Part shown: positions 11,979-25,159 of the stretch, in pieces | Position numbering within the stretch: the first letter of the stretch is position 1 | Layout: every line of letters begins with the position of its first letter | Assembly (NCBI GenBank): GCA_963457665.1 | Contig: OY735233.1 | Span: forward strand, 23,599,928 to 23,663,927 | Origin: Thysanoteuthis rhombus | Lineage: Eukaryota > Mollusca > Cephalopoda > Oegopsida > Thysanoteuthidae | Reading direction: 5' to 3' | DNA: 64,000 bases | Program-made: the position numbers and the translations under genes | Notes under the pieces: generated by a model | Database searches by the model: none | What the model was told of the DNA's origin: nothing | The model's input: the letters and a program-made list of their open reading frames with translations, nothing else

Positions 11979-12047
11979 CTCTCCAGCTGACTCCTTCGAG
12001 TCACTTTCTAGTTCTTCAACACATCCTAAACACAGGAAGTTTTTTAC
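11979..12047 (-). CDS. Exon V: 69-nt symmetric internal exon
   Basis: Minus strand: acceptor TATTATTATAG, 69 nt, donor GTATGTAT. It reads VKNFLCLGCVEELESDSK then ESAGE in phase 0 and joins in frame to exon W. Both ends are phase 0, so it could be skipped without changing the frame. Length and symmetry resemble the small exons of micro-exon genes, but a 23-residue peptide allows no family call. Confidence 0.45.
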
Positions 12048-12437
12048 CTATAATAATATAGTAAGAAGTTTTTATTTAATTCTATCCAGTCGTGTTAATA
12101 ATCTGAATTGATGGGAGTTATTGATTAATGTCAACATATCACAAATACTAATTAAGGTTCATTTTTATCGAAATTGAATAAAGTAGTTGAAAAGTATAAA
12201 AGCATTGCTGATGTAGTCATACTTTACTATATTAATATAGTGAAGTAAGCCATGAGAGAAAGGCTGTGCAAAAATCATCGCTAAACAATTTTTACTTTAC
12301 ATTTGTGCAAGCATTCAGTGGGAATATACTTTGGTGGAGGTAGAAAAAAGATTTTGGCGCATTCTGACAATTCAAAATTAGAAAAAATTATCCGTCAAAT
12401 TCAATTGTTACTTTGAAATCTATCAGAATTTCATATT

Positions 12438-13390
12438 TTCAACGTCTATTTTTTGTCAGCATAATCTTTTTAGCCACGTTTGCTTCAGAACTAACTTTCC
12501 AGTTCAATCTTTCGTGTCAGTAACTGAGCAAAAAGTATGCCTACACTGTAGAATAGCCAAATAAATCAAAGGACTTTATCCTTTTGTCTATTCTGAACTG
12601 TAGCATGCCACAAGATGAATTACAATCCACATATTGGACCCCTCATCCCAGCAGGAAGTGAGAAAAATTCAGATGAAATACAATAAAGCTACATGATTAC
12701 CAGGGGGACTATAGATATAATCTTGTGAGAAAATTTAATTAAAATCACTCTTCTATAAAGATAAAGTTGAACTAAAATTGAATCATTCATTTAGTTTTGG
12801 TGTTTCCATTGCATCAGAAATATATCTTGAAAGGAAGTTTACCTTTCTGGGATGGTCCGCGTATTCTTTTGGGGGTTTGGCCGGGGGAATAGGACCAAAA
12901 ATGAACTCTATTTTCCGTTTCTCAAGCTCTCGATGGTGTTCAATCATAGTCGTCACGTGTTGGCGACAGAAGATATATTTTGAATTTTTGTACTGAGTTT
13001 TTCCTGACTGAAAGAGAAAAGGGGGGTTATTCAGCTTGTTCCAAAATTCATAATGAATCAAAAATTTCATATTGCAAAAAAGAAAAATGAGGGGTAATTT
13101 GAGACTAAATATACAAAGTCCATATGCAAGAACTATAGATGAGATACGAAAACACAGTGATGAAAATCCACCTAAAGACACACAAGAACCGAATCACCAT
13201 GATCGTATCGCACAGGCACACGAGAAAGAAGAACTGAAAATAAGGCGTTTTACCGGATGAAAGTCATTTTTCACTTTGTCCACAGATTTTCTACATCCTT
13301 AAACAGTACGTATGAATAATACGGACACAATTTCACCGCAAAATCGACACTCTACAAATTCCCAAGTCTGGTAAAAATCAGCATACATTT
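12438..13390. repeat. Right arm R1 of the inverted repeat
   Basis: Inverted relative to 10140-10828 and a direct tandem duplicate, at an offset of about 1010 bp, of 13510-14400 (R2). R1 and R2 share sequence past the end of homology to L (for example AGGCG.TTTACCGGATGAAAGTCA at 13241 and 14243). It contains exon Y on the minus strand. Confidence 0.8.
12783..13007 (-). CDS. Exon Y: intact terminal coding exon, gene unrecognised
   Basis: Acceptor TTTTTCTCTTTCAG-type sequence on the minus strand (TCTCTTTCAG/TCAGG), then 74 codons and TGA: SGKTQYKNSKYIFCRQHVTT, then MIEHHRELEKRKIEFIFGPI, PPAKPPKEYADHPRKVNF and LSRYISDAMETPKLNE. It is basic and Pro/Lys-rich in the middle, with no signal peptide or membrane segment. 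Three copies of this exon lie in the window (10260-10484 broken, 13811-14032 decayed), and this is the only open one. Exons V and W lie downstream on the same strand, but the Y stop codon means they belong to another transcript or another gene. Confidence 0.5.
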   Translation of the reverse strand, partial: SGKTQYKNSKYIFCRQHVTTMIEHHRELEKRKIEFIFGPIPPAKPPKEYADHPRKVNFLSRYISDAMETPKLNE

Positions 13391-13810
13391 TTGTAACTCA
13401 CGTATACCGTAGTCAAGTTGAATCAAATTCAAGTTATGTTTTGTAATAATGGTGCTCTTACTTTCAAAGAAGTCAAATGTTACTGTGTAGCCATTAGATA
13501 CGGTTGTCACTAAGTAAACAATCACAATAAGTCAAATAAATCGAGGTACTTTCTATTCTTTTGCCTATTATTAATTGTACTATTCCACAAGAAGAAGTAT
13601 ATCAACGTATTGGTCCCCATCCCCTAATTCCAGCCAGAAGGAGAAAAAGGCAAATGAAATAAAATAAATATTACATGATTACCAGAAGGACTGTAGACAA
13701 AATCATGAAAGAGTTTAAATATAGTCCCAGTTCAATAAAGATTATAGAAATTAAAAAAACAAATCTAAAAGAATCATTTTGTCAAGAGAATGATATCAAA
13801 CAAAATACCA

Positions 13811-14032
13811 TTTGATTTTGGGTTTCCACTGCATCAAAAATATCTTAAAAGGATGTTTAGCTTTCTATAATGTGCAGTATATTGCCGCCTTGGTTTACGC
13901 CTGAGTGAGAGGACCAAGAATGTAGCGGATATTCAGCCTCTCCAGCTCTTTATTATGATCGAATGCCGGTGTTTTTCACAATATATACAACGAGGTCTTC
14001 AATCGTCCATTGCAGACAAAGGGAAAAGGGAG
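13811..14032 (-). pseudogene. Exon Y', decayed copy
   Basis: Alignable to exon Y throughout (for example minus-strand AAACACCGGCATTCGATCAT and ATTCTTGGTCCTCTC), but with several stops and indels and a damaged acceptor. It is the oldest-looking of the three Y copies. Confidence 0.6.
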
Positions 14033-14644
14033 ATAATTCAACTAGTTGCAAAGTTCCGAATAAAGCATATCATTCTTTTTTGCAATATGAAAATAGTATT
14101 CAAGGGTATAAATATACAGCTTCATATGTAAGACCCATAAGAGAGATACAAACACCTGGTGTTATATATTTGATCCACCTCAAGATAGAGGTGAGATTAT
14201 TAATCCGACTTTATCGTACGAGCATTAGAAATAGGGAAAACGGAGGCGATTTACCGGATGAAAGTCAATTTTCCCTTCTTCCAGAGAATTTTATTTTGTT
14301 AAACAGTATGTACGAAAAATATTGACATAATTTTACCTCATAATCGACGCAAGAAATCTGAAGTACTGAAAAGAAAAAATTCAGCATATTAGATTTAAAC
14401 AAATATCCAATATCTATCAAAGATAAATTTATGTTCTAATCAATTTTTTTCAAAAATAATTCTGTTAGATGAGTAGAAGGAAAGATGAATGAATGAATTA
14501 CTAAAGTATTAGGGTAGTCAAGTTGGAAAGAATGAATTAAAGACCCCTTTGACTATTAGTTTCAATTAATTTATTCTGTAAAATGTTTCTTGTCTTGAAA
14601 CTACCATAATTTTAAGGGTCCAATATTCCTGTCACCGTCTGCAG

Positions 14645-14847
14645 GGACGCCAACTCTCCCGATTTCAAATATCTTCTCCCCCTCTATAATGCTATCTCCC
14701 AGTATTTCAAAATTTGATCATCTTCCGTACGTCAAAATACATCCTGTCACAAGTGCCAAACCAGAGCAAGAAAAACTATTGGAAACATCTGACACTACAA
14801 AGTTTCTTCAAATTGAAATCAGACTTTATTTTCACGACACTTTTTGA
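14645..14847 (+). pseudogene. Exon X', inverted copy of exon X
   Basis: Acceptor ACCGTCTGCAG then an open frame to TGA at 14845-14847 that follows exon X residue by residue over about 45 codons before the 3' ends diverge. It is open over its whole length but has no visible upstream exon. In R2 it points away from Y', so X and Y are divergently oriented. Confidence 0.4.
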
Positions 14848-15270
14848 AGCATTTTTTTTTTAATCATTGTACATTTTTCAGGAATCTTTTCCATTTGTGT
14901 AGAAATCCAGTCGGAATGATAGTGAATGTAAAACAAAAGAATTACAAGCAAAACCTGTCCGTTTAATCAATATATAGTTGTTCAATTTTGTGTTACGAAC
15001 AAAGGGTTATTCTTACGAAGAAAGCACTAAAATGGCCAAAAATGACTCAGTTTTCATTTCTAATCAAAAATATTAAGTACACTTGAAAAGACTAACGAGG
15101 TGCAAAGTTTATTTAATGGATAAGATGGTGATAACCATGATATCAATTATAGTATTTGTCACTTTGTACACCATCGATCGGGCGGGTACAAATTAAGCTT
15201 ATATCCTCAAGTAATAGCCATATTTATTGATTCTCATAAACAGTATCTTGTATTACTAACATATTATTCA

Positions 15271-15484
15271 GATGTGAAAAGTGAATCCACCATGTCAATA
15301 TACATACAGCTAGCACAGAGAAGACAAAATTAAATTCATGTTCAATGGTCATTTGCAGGGAGGGGTATGAAATTGTTCAAAGCAATTGTACTTGGAAATA
15401 TGGAATAAATTAGCATATTCAGTGTCAAAATGAAGAGGTTTTCGATTTGAGAGAAAGCGGGGGGGATTGCTTTAATCATGAAGT
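15271..15484. other. No feature recognised
   Basis: AT-rich spacer between the inverted duplication and composite copy 2. Confidence 0.5.
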
Positions 15485-15720
15485 GAATAAGATTATGTTG
15501 TCTTCCACTAGGAAGATTTTCACAAAATCAGAGCAAGGTGTCATGATTTATAGTGAATACATTGTCGCTTTATCATTTAGAAATTCGTCTACACAAGAAT
15601 ATTTGATGTAGAGAGTAAGGTAGATTCTTTGGAAATTTATTTCAAATTTATTTGAAATCATATTTAGTAAGGCTCCCGAATTGAGGTTTTCGATATAGAA
15701 AAATTAAAAAATCAAAAAAA
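15485..15720 (+). repeat. Module E, copy 2
   Basis: Nearly identical to 42024-42240 (GAAGATTTTCACAAAATCAG onward through ATTTGATGTAGAGAGTAAGG). It leads into a reversed monomer. No coding frame. Confidence 0.8.
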
Positions 15721-15860
15721 AATCCAGCCACTTTTATCCATCAAAGAAGTCAACTTTAAAATATTTACGACGTTCATTTCATTGCCTGCTTTGCCTGAAT
15801 AGTACGAACGAAAATCGCTCTGGATTAATTGTTCCTGATCACTGATTGTACAAAAAAGAC
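15721..15860 (-). repeat. One 164-bp monomer, minus orientation (copy 2)
   Basis: Reversed monomer landmarks (TCAACTTTAAAATATTTACG, TTGTTCCTGATCA). It forms the left half of the inverted monomer pair that brackets module D. Confidence 0.75.
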
Positions 15861-16440
15861 AAATTTTGAAAAGTCATTTAATCGTACAAAATCTTAATAT
15901 TTCCCTACTGTGCATTGCAAAATCAGTATAAAGTTTGAAATGTTTCTTTTAGTAGTTGAAATAAATTTTGAAAGCTTTTTCACCTGACACTTCTGAAATG
16001 GAAACTTCATCCGAAACTGTTCAAATGTACAAATGCGTTGTGTGTTAATGGTTGGAATGAATTTAAAAATGTTGGACACGATAAAATGAGACACAAAAAA
16101 AGAAGATGAGTTTTAAATGGCCTGCATAATAACCGTGTTTAATGCCTGTTTCAAATAAAGAAGTAATTGGTCAAAAGGAATAAAGATATCAATATAGAAA
16201 TAAAGGGTTATTGAGATTGATAAATAGATAAATAACAACACTAACTTGAGACTGTAGGTCCATCATTTGAGAAGAAAAAAAGATTTCTGAGACATTAAGT
16301 CATCAATTGCCATATTTTATACAGGAAATGATTGGAAGTGACATCTTAACTTTTGTCAGGACCCGCTAACAGAGACGAAAATACACTAAGGGGAGAGAAT
16401 TATGATTTTTATTGATTACATTTGTTTATTTACTTCATGT
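15860..16440 (+). repeat. Module D, copy 2
   Basis: Near-identical by eye to 42386-42965, so the two copies separated recently. It differs more from 5626-6250. No open frame shared by all copies. Confidence 0.85.
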
Positions 16441-16605
16441 ATCAATTGTTATATCTTCATGGTAATCCGCAGCCACTGTTCCCGTGAAGTGAAAATGATC
16501 AGGAACAATGAATCCATTGCAATCTTTATTTGTAATATTCAGGCAAAGAAAGCAATGAAATGAACGTGGTAAATATTTTGAAGTTGACTTCCTTGCTTCA
16601 TAGTC
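16441..16605 (+). repeat. One 164-bp monomer, plus orientation (copy 2)
   Basis: Landmarks GATCAGGAACAATGAATCC and GAAGTTGACTTCCTTGCTT. It ends abruptly at CATAGTCTATGGTC, so modules C and B seen in copies 1 and 3 are missing here: an internal deletion of about 650 bp. Confidence 0.8.
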
Positions 16606-18050
16606 TATGGTCTCCCCACCCCTAAACAACTTCATTGACTACTTCTGAGAAAGTGTATGGCCGAGCAAAAGTGAACACATAACCGTATTGAGAGTGGAAT
16701 GAAGAGTATCTCTCAATCAAAAATAAATTCTTAAATACACCCTGAATTTTAATTTTTTTTTCCATAATCAATTCATCACCCTTCCTTATTTTATTGGAAT
16801 TTATTGACATTTTGGGGATATTGTGTAGTGTAGATATATAGCTACGATCCAGGGGAGGAAAAATTTCTGCATCAATCTGAAAATTTGATTTCTCTCTCCG
16901 GAGCTCATTGTTCATATTTCCGAAACCCCAGTGAAATTCCCAGACATGTTGGAGATATTGTGTAAGACATATAGCTACAATGCATCGCAGGAGAAAACCC
17001 TGATCAACAGCACAAGTATATCTCCTCTTTCTTATCCCACAGCCCTACCTTGAAACGAAATTTCTTTGAATTTTATTGACTTTCTAGGGGATATCCTGTG
17101 GTGCAAACACAGGACAGTACATTTACATCTCCGAATCTCGTTGAGAATTGAAAATATAAATAACATTCCTGCGACCAGGATTCGGAACCTGGCTCAACAA
17201 GACCGCAGGGTTAGTTCTGACCCACTAGACTGTTTCTGTTAATAGTAAAGTTTGTTAGCTTTAATCCTTTCTAAAGATGAGAACTTGGAATTCTTTAAAC
17301 AGGAAGATATAGCATTGATATGTAGCTACGATGTAGAGAAGCATTAGTGGATCCTACCTAAATTCAGGAACTTCTTCCGTAACCAATTGCTCAACCTTCG
17401 ACATAATCTCATTGAAATTCATTGAAAAAAAATTGAGAATTTGTAGACAGGTTATCTTTTCCAATTACCCGCTCCAATCATAAAATGCAAATGACGGATC
17501 GGCTTGGATCGAAACTATTTGGGACGTCATAACTTGGAGAGGCCCCCTTGCATCGTAGCGATGACAAAGTGAAAATAGTGTTTACTTTCTTTTTCGTCCT
17601 GTCATTTGGCAAACTATTTAGAAAATCTTTATCCGTATCCAAGATACAATGATAATCATAATCCTTGCTTCTACATATATAAAATAACGTTTTTTCTATG
17701 CAACGTTTGATTATTGTTTTTAACATCCGCATCAGCAGGGATTACAAAAAGGCCTCTATTCCTAAGGAAACATTTCTAAACTAAAAACCACCATGCTCAC
17801 CATATCTGTGATTATTTTGATATAATTGGCTGTAGATTGGCAAAAAACTTGCATTACTACCAGCCTCATGTTCTGAGATATTAGGCTTATAAGTGTCAAG
17901 TTTATTTTATTCCTCTTTAAGCCAACATTGGCAAAACGTTACAATCACAGAACAAAAAAACGAAGTACAAATGGATGACACTACTTGCTGCTCTTTTGCC
18001 TTTCTACGTTAAAGTTGTGTGACATGAAAGTCAATAAGAAGAAAAGTGTG
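16606..18050 (-). repeat. Module A, copy 2 (right arm, inverted)
   Basis: Reverse complement of 2951-4435 across its whole length, including the tRNA-like segment near 17165-17235. The outer edge (GTGTGATTATATATA) opens into TA minisatellite as in copies 1 and 3. Open frames such as 17478-17732 on minus are conserved by recent common origin, not demonstrably by selection. Confidence 0.85.
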
Positions 18051-18079
18051 ATTATATATATATATGAACATATTTGTGT

Positions 18080-18145
<66 letters not shown>

Positions 18146-21100
18146 ATATATATATATGTAATATATATATGTAGTATATGTATATAAAATATATATATAT
18201 GAAATATATATATGTAATATATATATGATATATACATATGTAATATATATATATGAAATATATATATATGTAATATATTTATATACATATATGTAATATA
18301 TATATATATATGTATTATACATATATAACACATATATACATGTTATATATACATTAAATATATATATATCATATATACATAATATATATATAATATATAT
18401 ACGAAATATATACATATATATATGTAATATATGTATATATGTAATACATATATATATGTAATAAATATATACGTAATATGTATACATATGTAATATATGT
18501 AATATATATATGTAACATATATACATTTAAATATATATATTTGTGTGAAATAAATAAATATATATAATAGACATATATATATTTGTGATATATGCATATT
18601 ACATGTACATATTATATATATACATATATGTAATATATATATATATATGGAATATATATCTATGTAATATATATATATATGTAATATATATGTAATCTAT
18701 ATATATATATACCACAGATATACATATATATATTACATATATATATATATTACATATATATATATTACATATATATATATATTACATATGCATATATGTG
18801 ATATATACATACATTTAATATATATATGTAATATATATATATAATATATATTTGTAATACATATATATTCAACATATATATGAATTATATATTGATATAT
18901 GTAATATACATATATATGTAATATATATATATATGTAATATATATATTTAATATTCATATATATATGTAATATATATATATATGTAAACTATATATGTAA
19001 TAAATGTATATATATGTAATATATATATATATATATGTAATATATATATGTATGTAATATACATATAAATAATATATATATATATGTGATACATATACAT
19101 GTAATAAATATATGTTATATATATATATGTAATATATATATAGTACATATATACGTAATATATATATATGTAATATATATATGTAATACATATATTATAT
19201 ATATGTAATATATATATATATGTAATATATATATGATATATATATATGTAATATATATATATAATATATATATGTAATATATATATATGTAATATACATA
19301 TATGTAAGAATATTATCTATGTAATATATATATATGTATGTTATGTATATATATTATATATGTCTAATATATATATATATATATATGTTAGATATATACA
19401 TATGTAATATATGTATGTAATATATATATTTGTAATATATATATACATGTAATACATATATGTAATATATGTATATGTATATATATATGTATTATATATA
19501 CGTAATATATATATGTAACAGATATATATAATATATAGGTAAAATATATATATGTAATATATATATATAATATATATATGTGATATATGTATATATAATA
19601 TATATAAAAATATATGTAATATATGTATCATATGTATGCAATATATATATGTAATTTATTCATATATGTACTATATATATGTGATATATATATATATATA
19701 ATATATATATAATATATATATATGCAATATATATATGTAATATATACATGTATTATATATATATACAATATATATATATATAATATATATATATGTAATA
19801 TATATTACATGTATATATATTACATATATATAATGTATATGATGTAATATATATATGTAATATACAGATATATATGTTATATATATGTAATATATATATA
19901 TGTAATATATATATATGTAATATATATACGTATATGTATTATATATGTGTAATATATAATATAATATATATAATATAATATATATATACCATATATGTAT
20001 ATGTAATATGTGAAAATGTAATATATATTTATGTAATATAAATATATATTTTATGTATATACATAATATATATATGTTATATTAATATATATAATATATA
20101 TATATGTAATATATATATAATATATATATGTGATATATACATATATATCTAATATATATATGTCATATATATATATTTATGTGTAATATGTAATATATAT
20201 ATATATGTAATATATATATGTAATACATATACATGTAATATATATATGTCATATACATATATATATGTAATATATATATATATATAAAATTATGTAAAAC
20301 CTATACGTAATATATATATGTGATATATATATATATATATATTACATATATATACGTAAGTGTAATATATATGTAATATATACATATATGTAATATATAT
20401 ATATATAATATATATACAATATGCATATATATGTAATATACATATGTTTAATATATATGTGTAACATATGTATATATAATATATATATATAATATATATA
20501 TATGTATATATATGATATATATATATATATATATGTTATATATATATGTAATATATATATGTAATATATATGTAATATATATATATGTAATATATATATA
20601 TATATGTGATATCTATTCAATGTAAATATATATGTAATATATATATGTAATATATATACACATGTAATATATATATGTGTGATATATATATATATGTAAT
20701 AAATATATAAGTAAAATATATATATATATATTTATCCGTAAAATATATATATATATCCGTAATATATATATATATATAAAAAAATTATATATATATATGA
20801 AATATATATATGTATATTTAGAATATATATAAAATATGTATATGAAATGTATATAAATAAATTTTACATATATATGAATATATATATATATATAATATGT
20901 ATATACATATATAAAATGTGTATATATACGAAATATATAGATCTGTATGTATACATATATATGTAATATATATATATATAAATATGAGATATATATTTAT
21001 AAAATATATATATATGAAATATATATATATAAATATATATATATATGTAAAATATATATATATAAAATATATATATGTATAGAATATATATATATATATA

Positions 21101-21618
21101 AAATATATATATATATAAAATAATATATATTTATAAAAGATATATACATATTAATATAGATGTGAAATATATATGTATATCTATATAAAATAAGATATTC
21201 ATATATATATAAAATACATATATAAATTTTTTATATATATATAAAATATACAAATAGAATATATATATATATATATAAAACATTAAATGAAATATTTATA
21301 TATAAAATATATGTATAAAATATTTATATATATATAATATATACAATATAATATATATAATATATTTGTGTGAGTTTGTGTGTGTGTAATATATATACGA
21401 GTCTCTGTGAGTGTAATATATATATATATATTTATGAGTGTGTGTATATATATATATATATATATGTGTGTGTATATGTATATGTATATGTATATATGTG
21501 TGTGTGTGTATATGTATATATATGTGTGTGTGTGTGTATGTATGTATATATATATATGTGTGTGTAATATATGTATATGTGTGAGAGTGTAATACATATT
21601 TATACATATGTCTGTGTG

Positions 21619-21660
<42 letters not shown>

Positions 21661-22110
21661 TAGCGTGTATGTAATATGTATATGTGTGTTCCTGTGATAT
21701 ATATGTGTGTGTGTGTAATATATATGTGTGTGTTTAATATATATTTTCGTGTGTGTGTTATATATAGATATATGTGTGTCTGTGTAGTATATACGTATAT
21801 GTGTGTCTGTGTAGTATATACGTATATGTGTGTCTGTGTAATATATATATGTATATATGTATGTATGTGTGAGTATAACGAATATATGCATGTGTCTGTA
21901 TGATGTATGTATGTATATATGCGTGTATGTTGTATATAGATATATGTGTGTTTGATGTATATTTGTTTATGTGTGTATATGATGTATGTATGTATATGTG
22001 TATGTATTATGTACATATGTTTATGGTTTTATGATGTATATATGTATATGTGTGTGCATAATGTATACATGTGCATGTGTGTATAATGTATATATGTATC
22101 TTTCAGTGAT
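18051..22110. repeat. TA/GTAATA minisatellite grading into TG repeat
   Basis: About 3.3 kb of (TA)n broken at short intervals by GTAA (loose unit TATATATATGTAA). From about 21360 it grades into TGTGTGTAATATATAT and TGTGTATAATGTATGTATG units. Its reverse complement matches the style of 1-2950, and its far end matches 43966-44620. All open frames are dipeptide runs and not genes. Confidence 0.95.
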
Positions 22111-22699
22111 GAGTTTTTGCATGCCGTTGAGTAGACCTTTACTCAATTAGGAAAAGATGTCCTCTATTGTATAAACATCAAATTCAAAAAAATAAAACCC
22201 ATGTTTTGCTAATGAAAACGTTAAAGTACAAATCGTCGTTTTAATCTTTTCATTTACACTACTACAGCTTTTTACTCTATTCGCTTTCAAAATTTCTCCG
22301 TTTCGATTCCCTGCACACAATTTCCTAACTTGTGTATGAGATTACGATTTGGTGAGTTTAGCTGTTAATTTCTTTTTGTATACTTTTAGTCTTATTAAAG
22401 TATATAGAATAGGTATAAAATGGTTTCATTTCCAAAATACTAATCAGATAGAACAGTTACTAATTTTCTGAAAGCCACATGACTTAATACATTCAAAAAT
22501 TATGTAGAGTGAAGATAAAGCTTCATGTCTCTTAAGAGACCACTTCCCAGTAGACTATGATGGCCGATCACAAAGTCTCAGTTTCTGTTGAATTACAAAA
22601 AAATTCGATTAAATAGAAAAAAAAAATACACTGACGTTGGTTCACTCAAAGGTGTTTCGATTTACAAGTTTATAAAGCAGTGCTGATTACTAAACTATA
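22111..22699. other. No feature recognised between minisatellite and tandem array
   Basis: About 600 bp of unique AT-rich DNA that starts where the TG minisatellite ends (CTTTCAGTGATGAG). No gene or RNA seen. Confidence 0.6.
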
Positions 22700-25159
22700 A
22701 AAGTGAAAATTATCAGGAACAAGAATCCATTGCAATCTTTCTTTGTACTATTCAACGAAAGAATATAATAAAATGAATGTTGTAAATATTTTTAATTTGA
22801 CTTCCTTGCTGACTGAAAATAGCTATATTTTGTTTTTTTTGATTTTTCAAATTGACATTTTTGTAAGTGAAAATGATCAAGAATAATAAATCCATTGGGA
22901 TCTTCCTTTGTACTATTCAAGCAAAGAAGGATATGAAATGAACGTGATAAATATTTTGAAGTTCACTCTCTTGCTGGCTGAAAATAGCTCAATTTGGTTT
23001 TTTTACACTATTTCAAATGTCATTTTTGTAAGTGAATTGGATCAGGAACAATGAATCCATTGCAATCTTTCTATGTACCATTCAAGCAAAAAAGGCAATG
23101 GAATGAACATGATAATGTTTGAAGTTGACTTCCTTGCCAGCTAAAAGTAGCTATATTTTTTCCTTTTAGATTTCCAAAATGTCATTTTTGTAAATGAAAA
23201 AGATCGGGAAAAATGAATCCATTGCAATCTTTTTTTGTACGATTCAAGCTAAGAAGGAAATGGAATGAACGTGATAATATTTTGAAGTTGACTTCCTTGC
23301 CAGCTAAAAGTAACCATATTTTTTTCTTTTAGCTTTTCAAAAATGTCAGTTTTGTTAGGGAAAATGATCAAGAACATTGAATCCATTGCAATCTTTCTCT
23401 GCGTGATTCAAGCTAAGAATGCAATGGAATAAACGTGATAATGTTTTGAAGTTGACTTCCTTGCCAGCTAAAAGTAACTATATTTTTTTCTTTCAGATTT
23501 CCAAAATGTCATTTTTGTAAGGGAAAATGATCAGGAACATTGAATCTATTGCAATCTTTCTATGTACGATTCAAGCAAAGAAGGCGATGGTATGAACGTG
23601 ATAATGTTTTGAAGTTGACTTCCTTGCCGGCTAAAAGTAACTATATTTTTTTCTTTCAGATTTCCAAAATGTCAGTTTTGTAAGGGAAGATGATCTGGAA
23701 CATTGAATCCATTGCAATCTTTCTATGTACGATTCTTGCAAAGAAGGCAATGGAATAAACGTGATAATTTTTCGAAGTTGACTTACTTGCTGACTAAAAG
23801 TAACTATATTTTTTTCTTTTAGCCTTTCCAAAATGTCAGTTTTGTAAGGGAAAATGATCAGGAACATTGAATCCATTGCAATCTTTCTATGTACGATTCA
23901 AGCAAAGAAGGCTATGGAATGAACGTGATAATGTTTTGAAGTTGACTTCCTTGCCGGCTAAAAGTAACCATATCTTTTTCTTTTACCTTTTCCAAAATGT
24001 CATTTTTGTAAGGGAAAATGATCAGGAACATTGAATCCATTGCAATATTTCTATGTGCAATTCAAGCTAAGAAGGCAATGGAATAAACCTGATAATGTTT
24101 CGAAGTTGACTTCCTTGCCAGCTAAAAGTAACTATATTTTTTTTTTTCAGATTTCCAAAATGTCAGTTTTGCAAAGGAAAATGATCAGGAACATTGAATC
24201 CATTGCAATCTTCCTTTCTACGATTCAATCAAAGTAGGCGATGGAATGAACGTGATAATGTTTTGAAGTTGACTTCATTGCCGTCTAAAAGTAACTATAT
24301 TTTTTTCTTTTAGATATCCAAAATGTCATTTTTGTAAGGGAAAATGATCAGGAACATTGAATCCATTGCAATCTTTCTATGTACGATACAAGCTAAGAAG
24401 GTGATGGAATGAACGTGATAATGTTTTGAAGTTGACTTCCTTGCCGGCTAAAAGTAACCATATTTTTTTCTTTTAGCTTTTCCAAAATGTCAGTTTTGTA
24501 AGGGAAAATAATCAGGAACATTGAATCCATTGCAATCTTTCTATGTACGATTTAAGCTAAGAAGGCAATAGAATAAACGTTATAATGTTTCGAAGTTGAC
24601 TTCCTTGCCGGCTAAAAGTAACTATATTTTTTCCTTCTAGTCCATTCAAAATGTCATTTTTGTAAGTGAAGATGATCAGGAACATTGAATCCATTGCAAT
24701 CTTTCTATGTACGATTCAAGCAAAGAAGGCGATGGAATGAACGTGATAATGTTTTGAAGTTGACTTCCTTGCGGGCTAAAAGTAACCATATTTTTTTCTT
24801 TTAGTTTTTCCAAAATAGCAGTTTTGTAAGGGAAAATGATCAGGAAAATTGAATCCATTGCAATTTTTCGATGTATGATTCAAGCAAAGAAGGCGATGGA
24901 ATGAACGTGATAATGTTTTGAAGTTGACTTCCTGCCGGGTAAAAGTAACTATATTTTTTCTTTTAGCTTTTCTAAAATGTCAGTTTTGTGAGGGAAAATG
25001 ATCAGGAACATTGAATCCATTGCAATCTTTCTATGTAAGATTCAAGCTAAGAAGGCAATGGAATAAACGTGATAATGTTTCGAAGTTGACTTCCTTGCCA
25101 GCTAAAAGTAACTATAATTTTTTCATTTAGATTTCTAAAATGTCATTTTTGTAAGTGAA

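Larger units (their letters stand above)
13510..15270. repeat. Right arm R2 of the inverted repeat
   Basis: The more diverged partner of L, with about 400 bp of extra sequence near 14130-14620. It extends further than R1 and includes exon X' on the plus strand and the reverse complement of 9700-9880. Confidence 0.7.
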
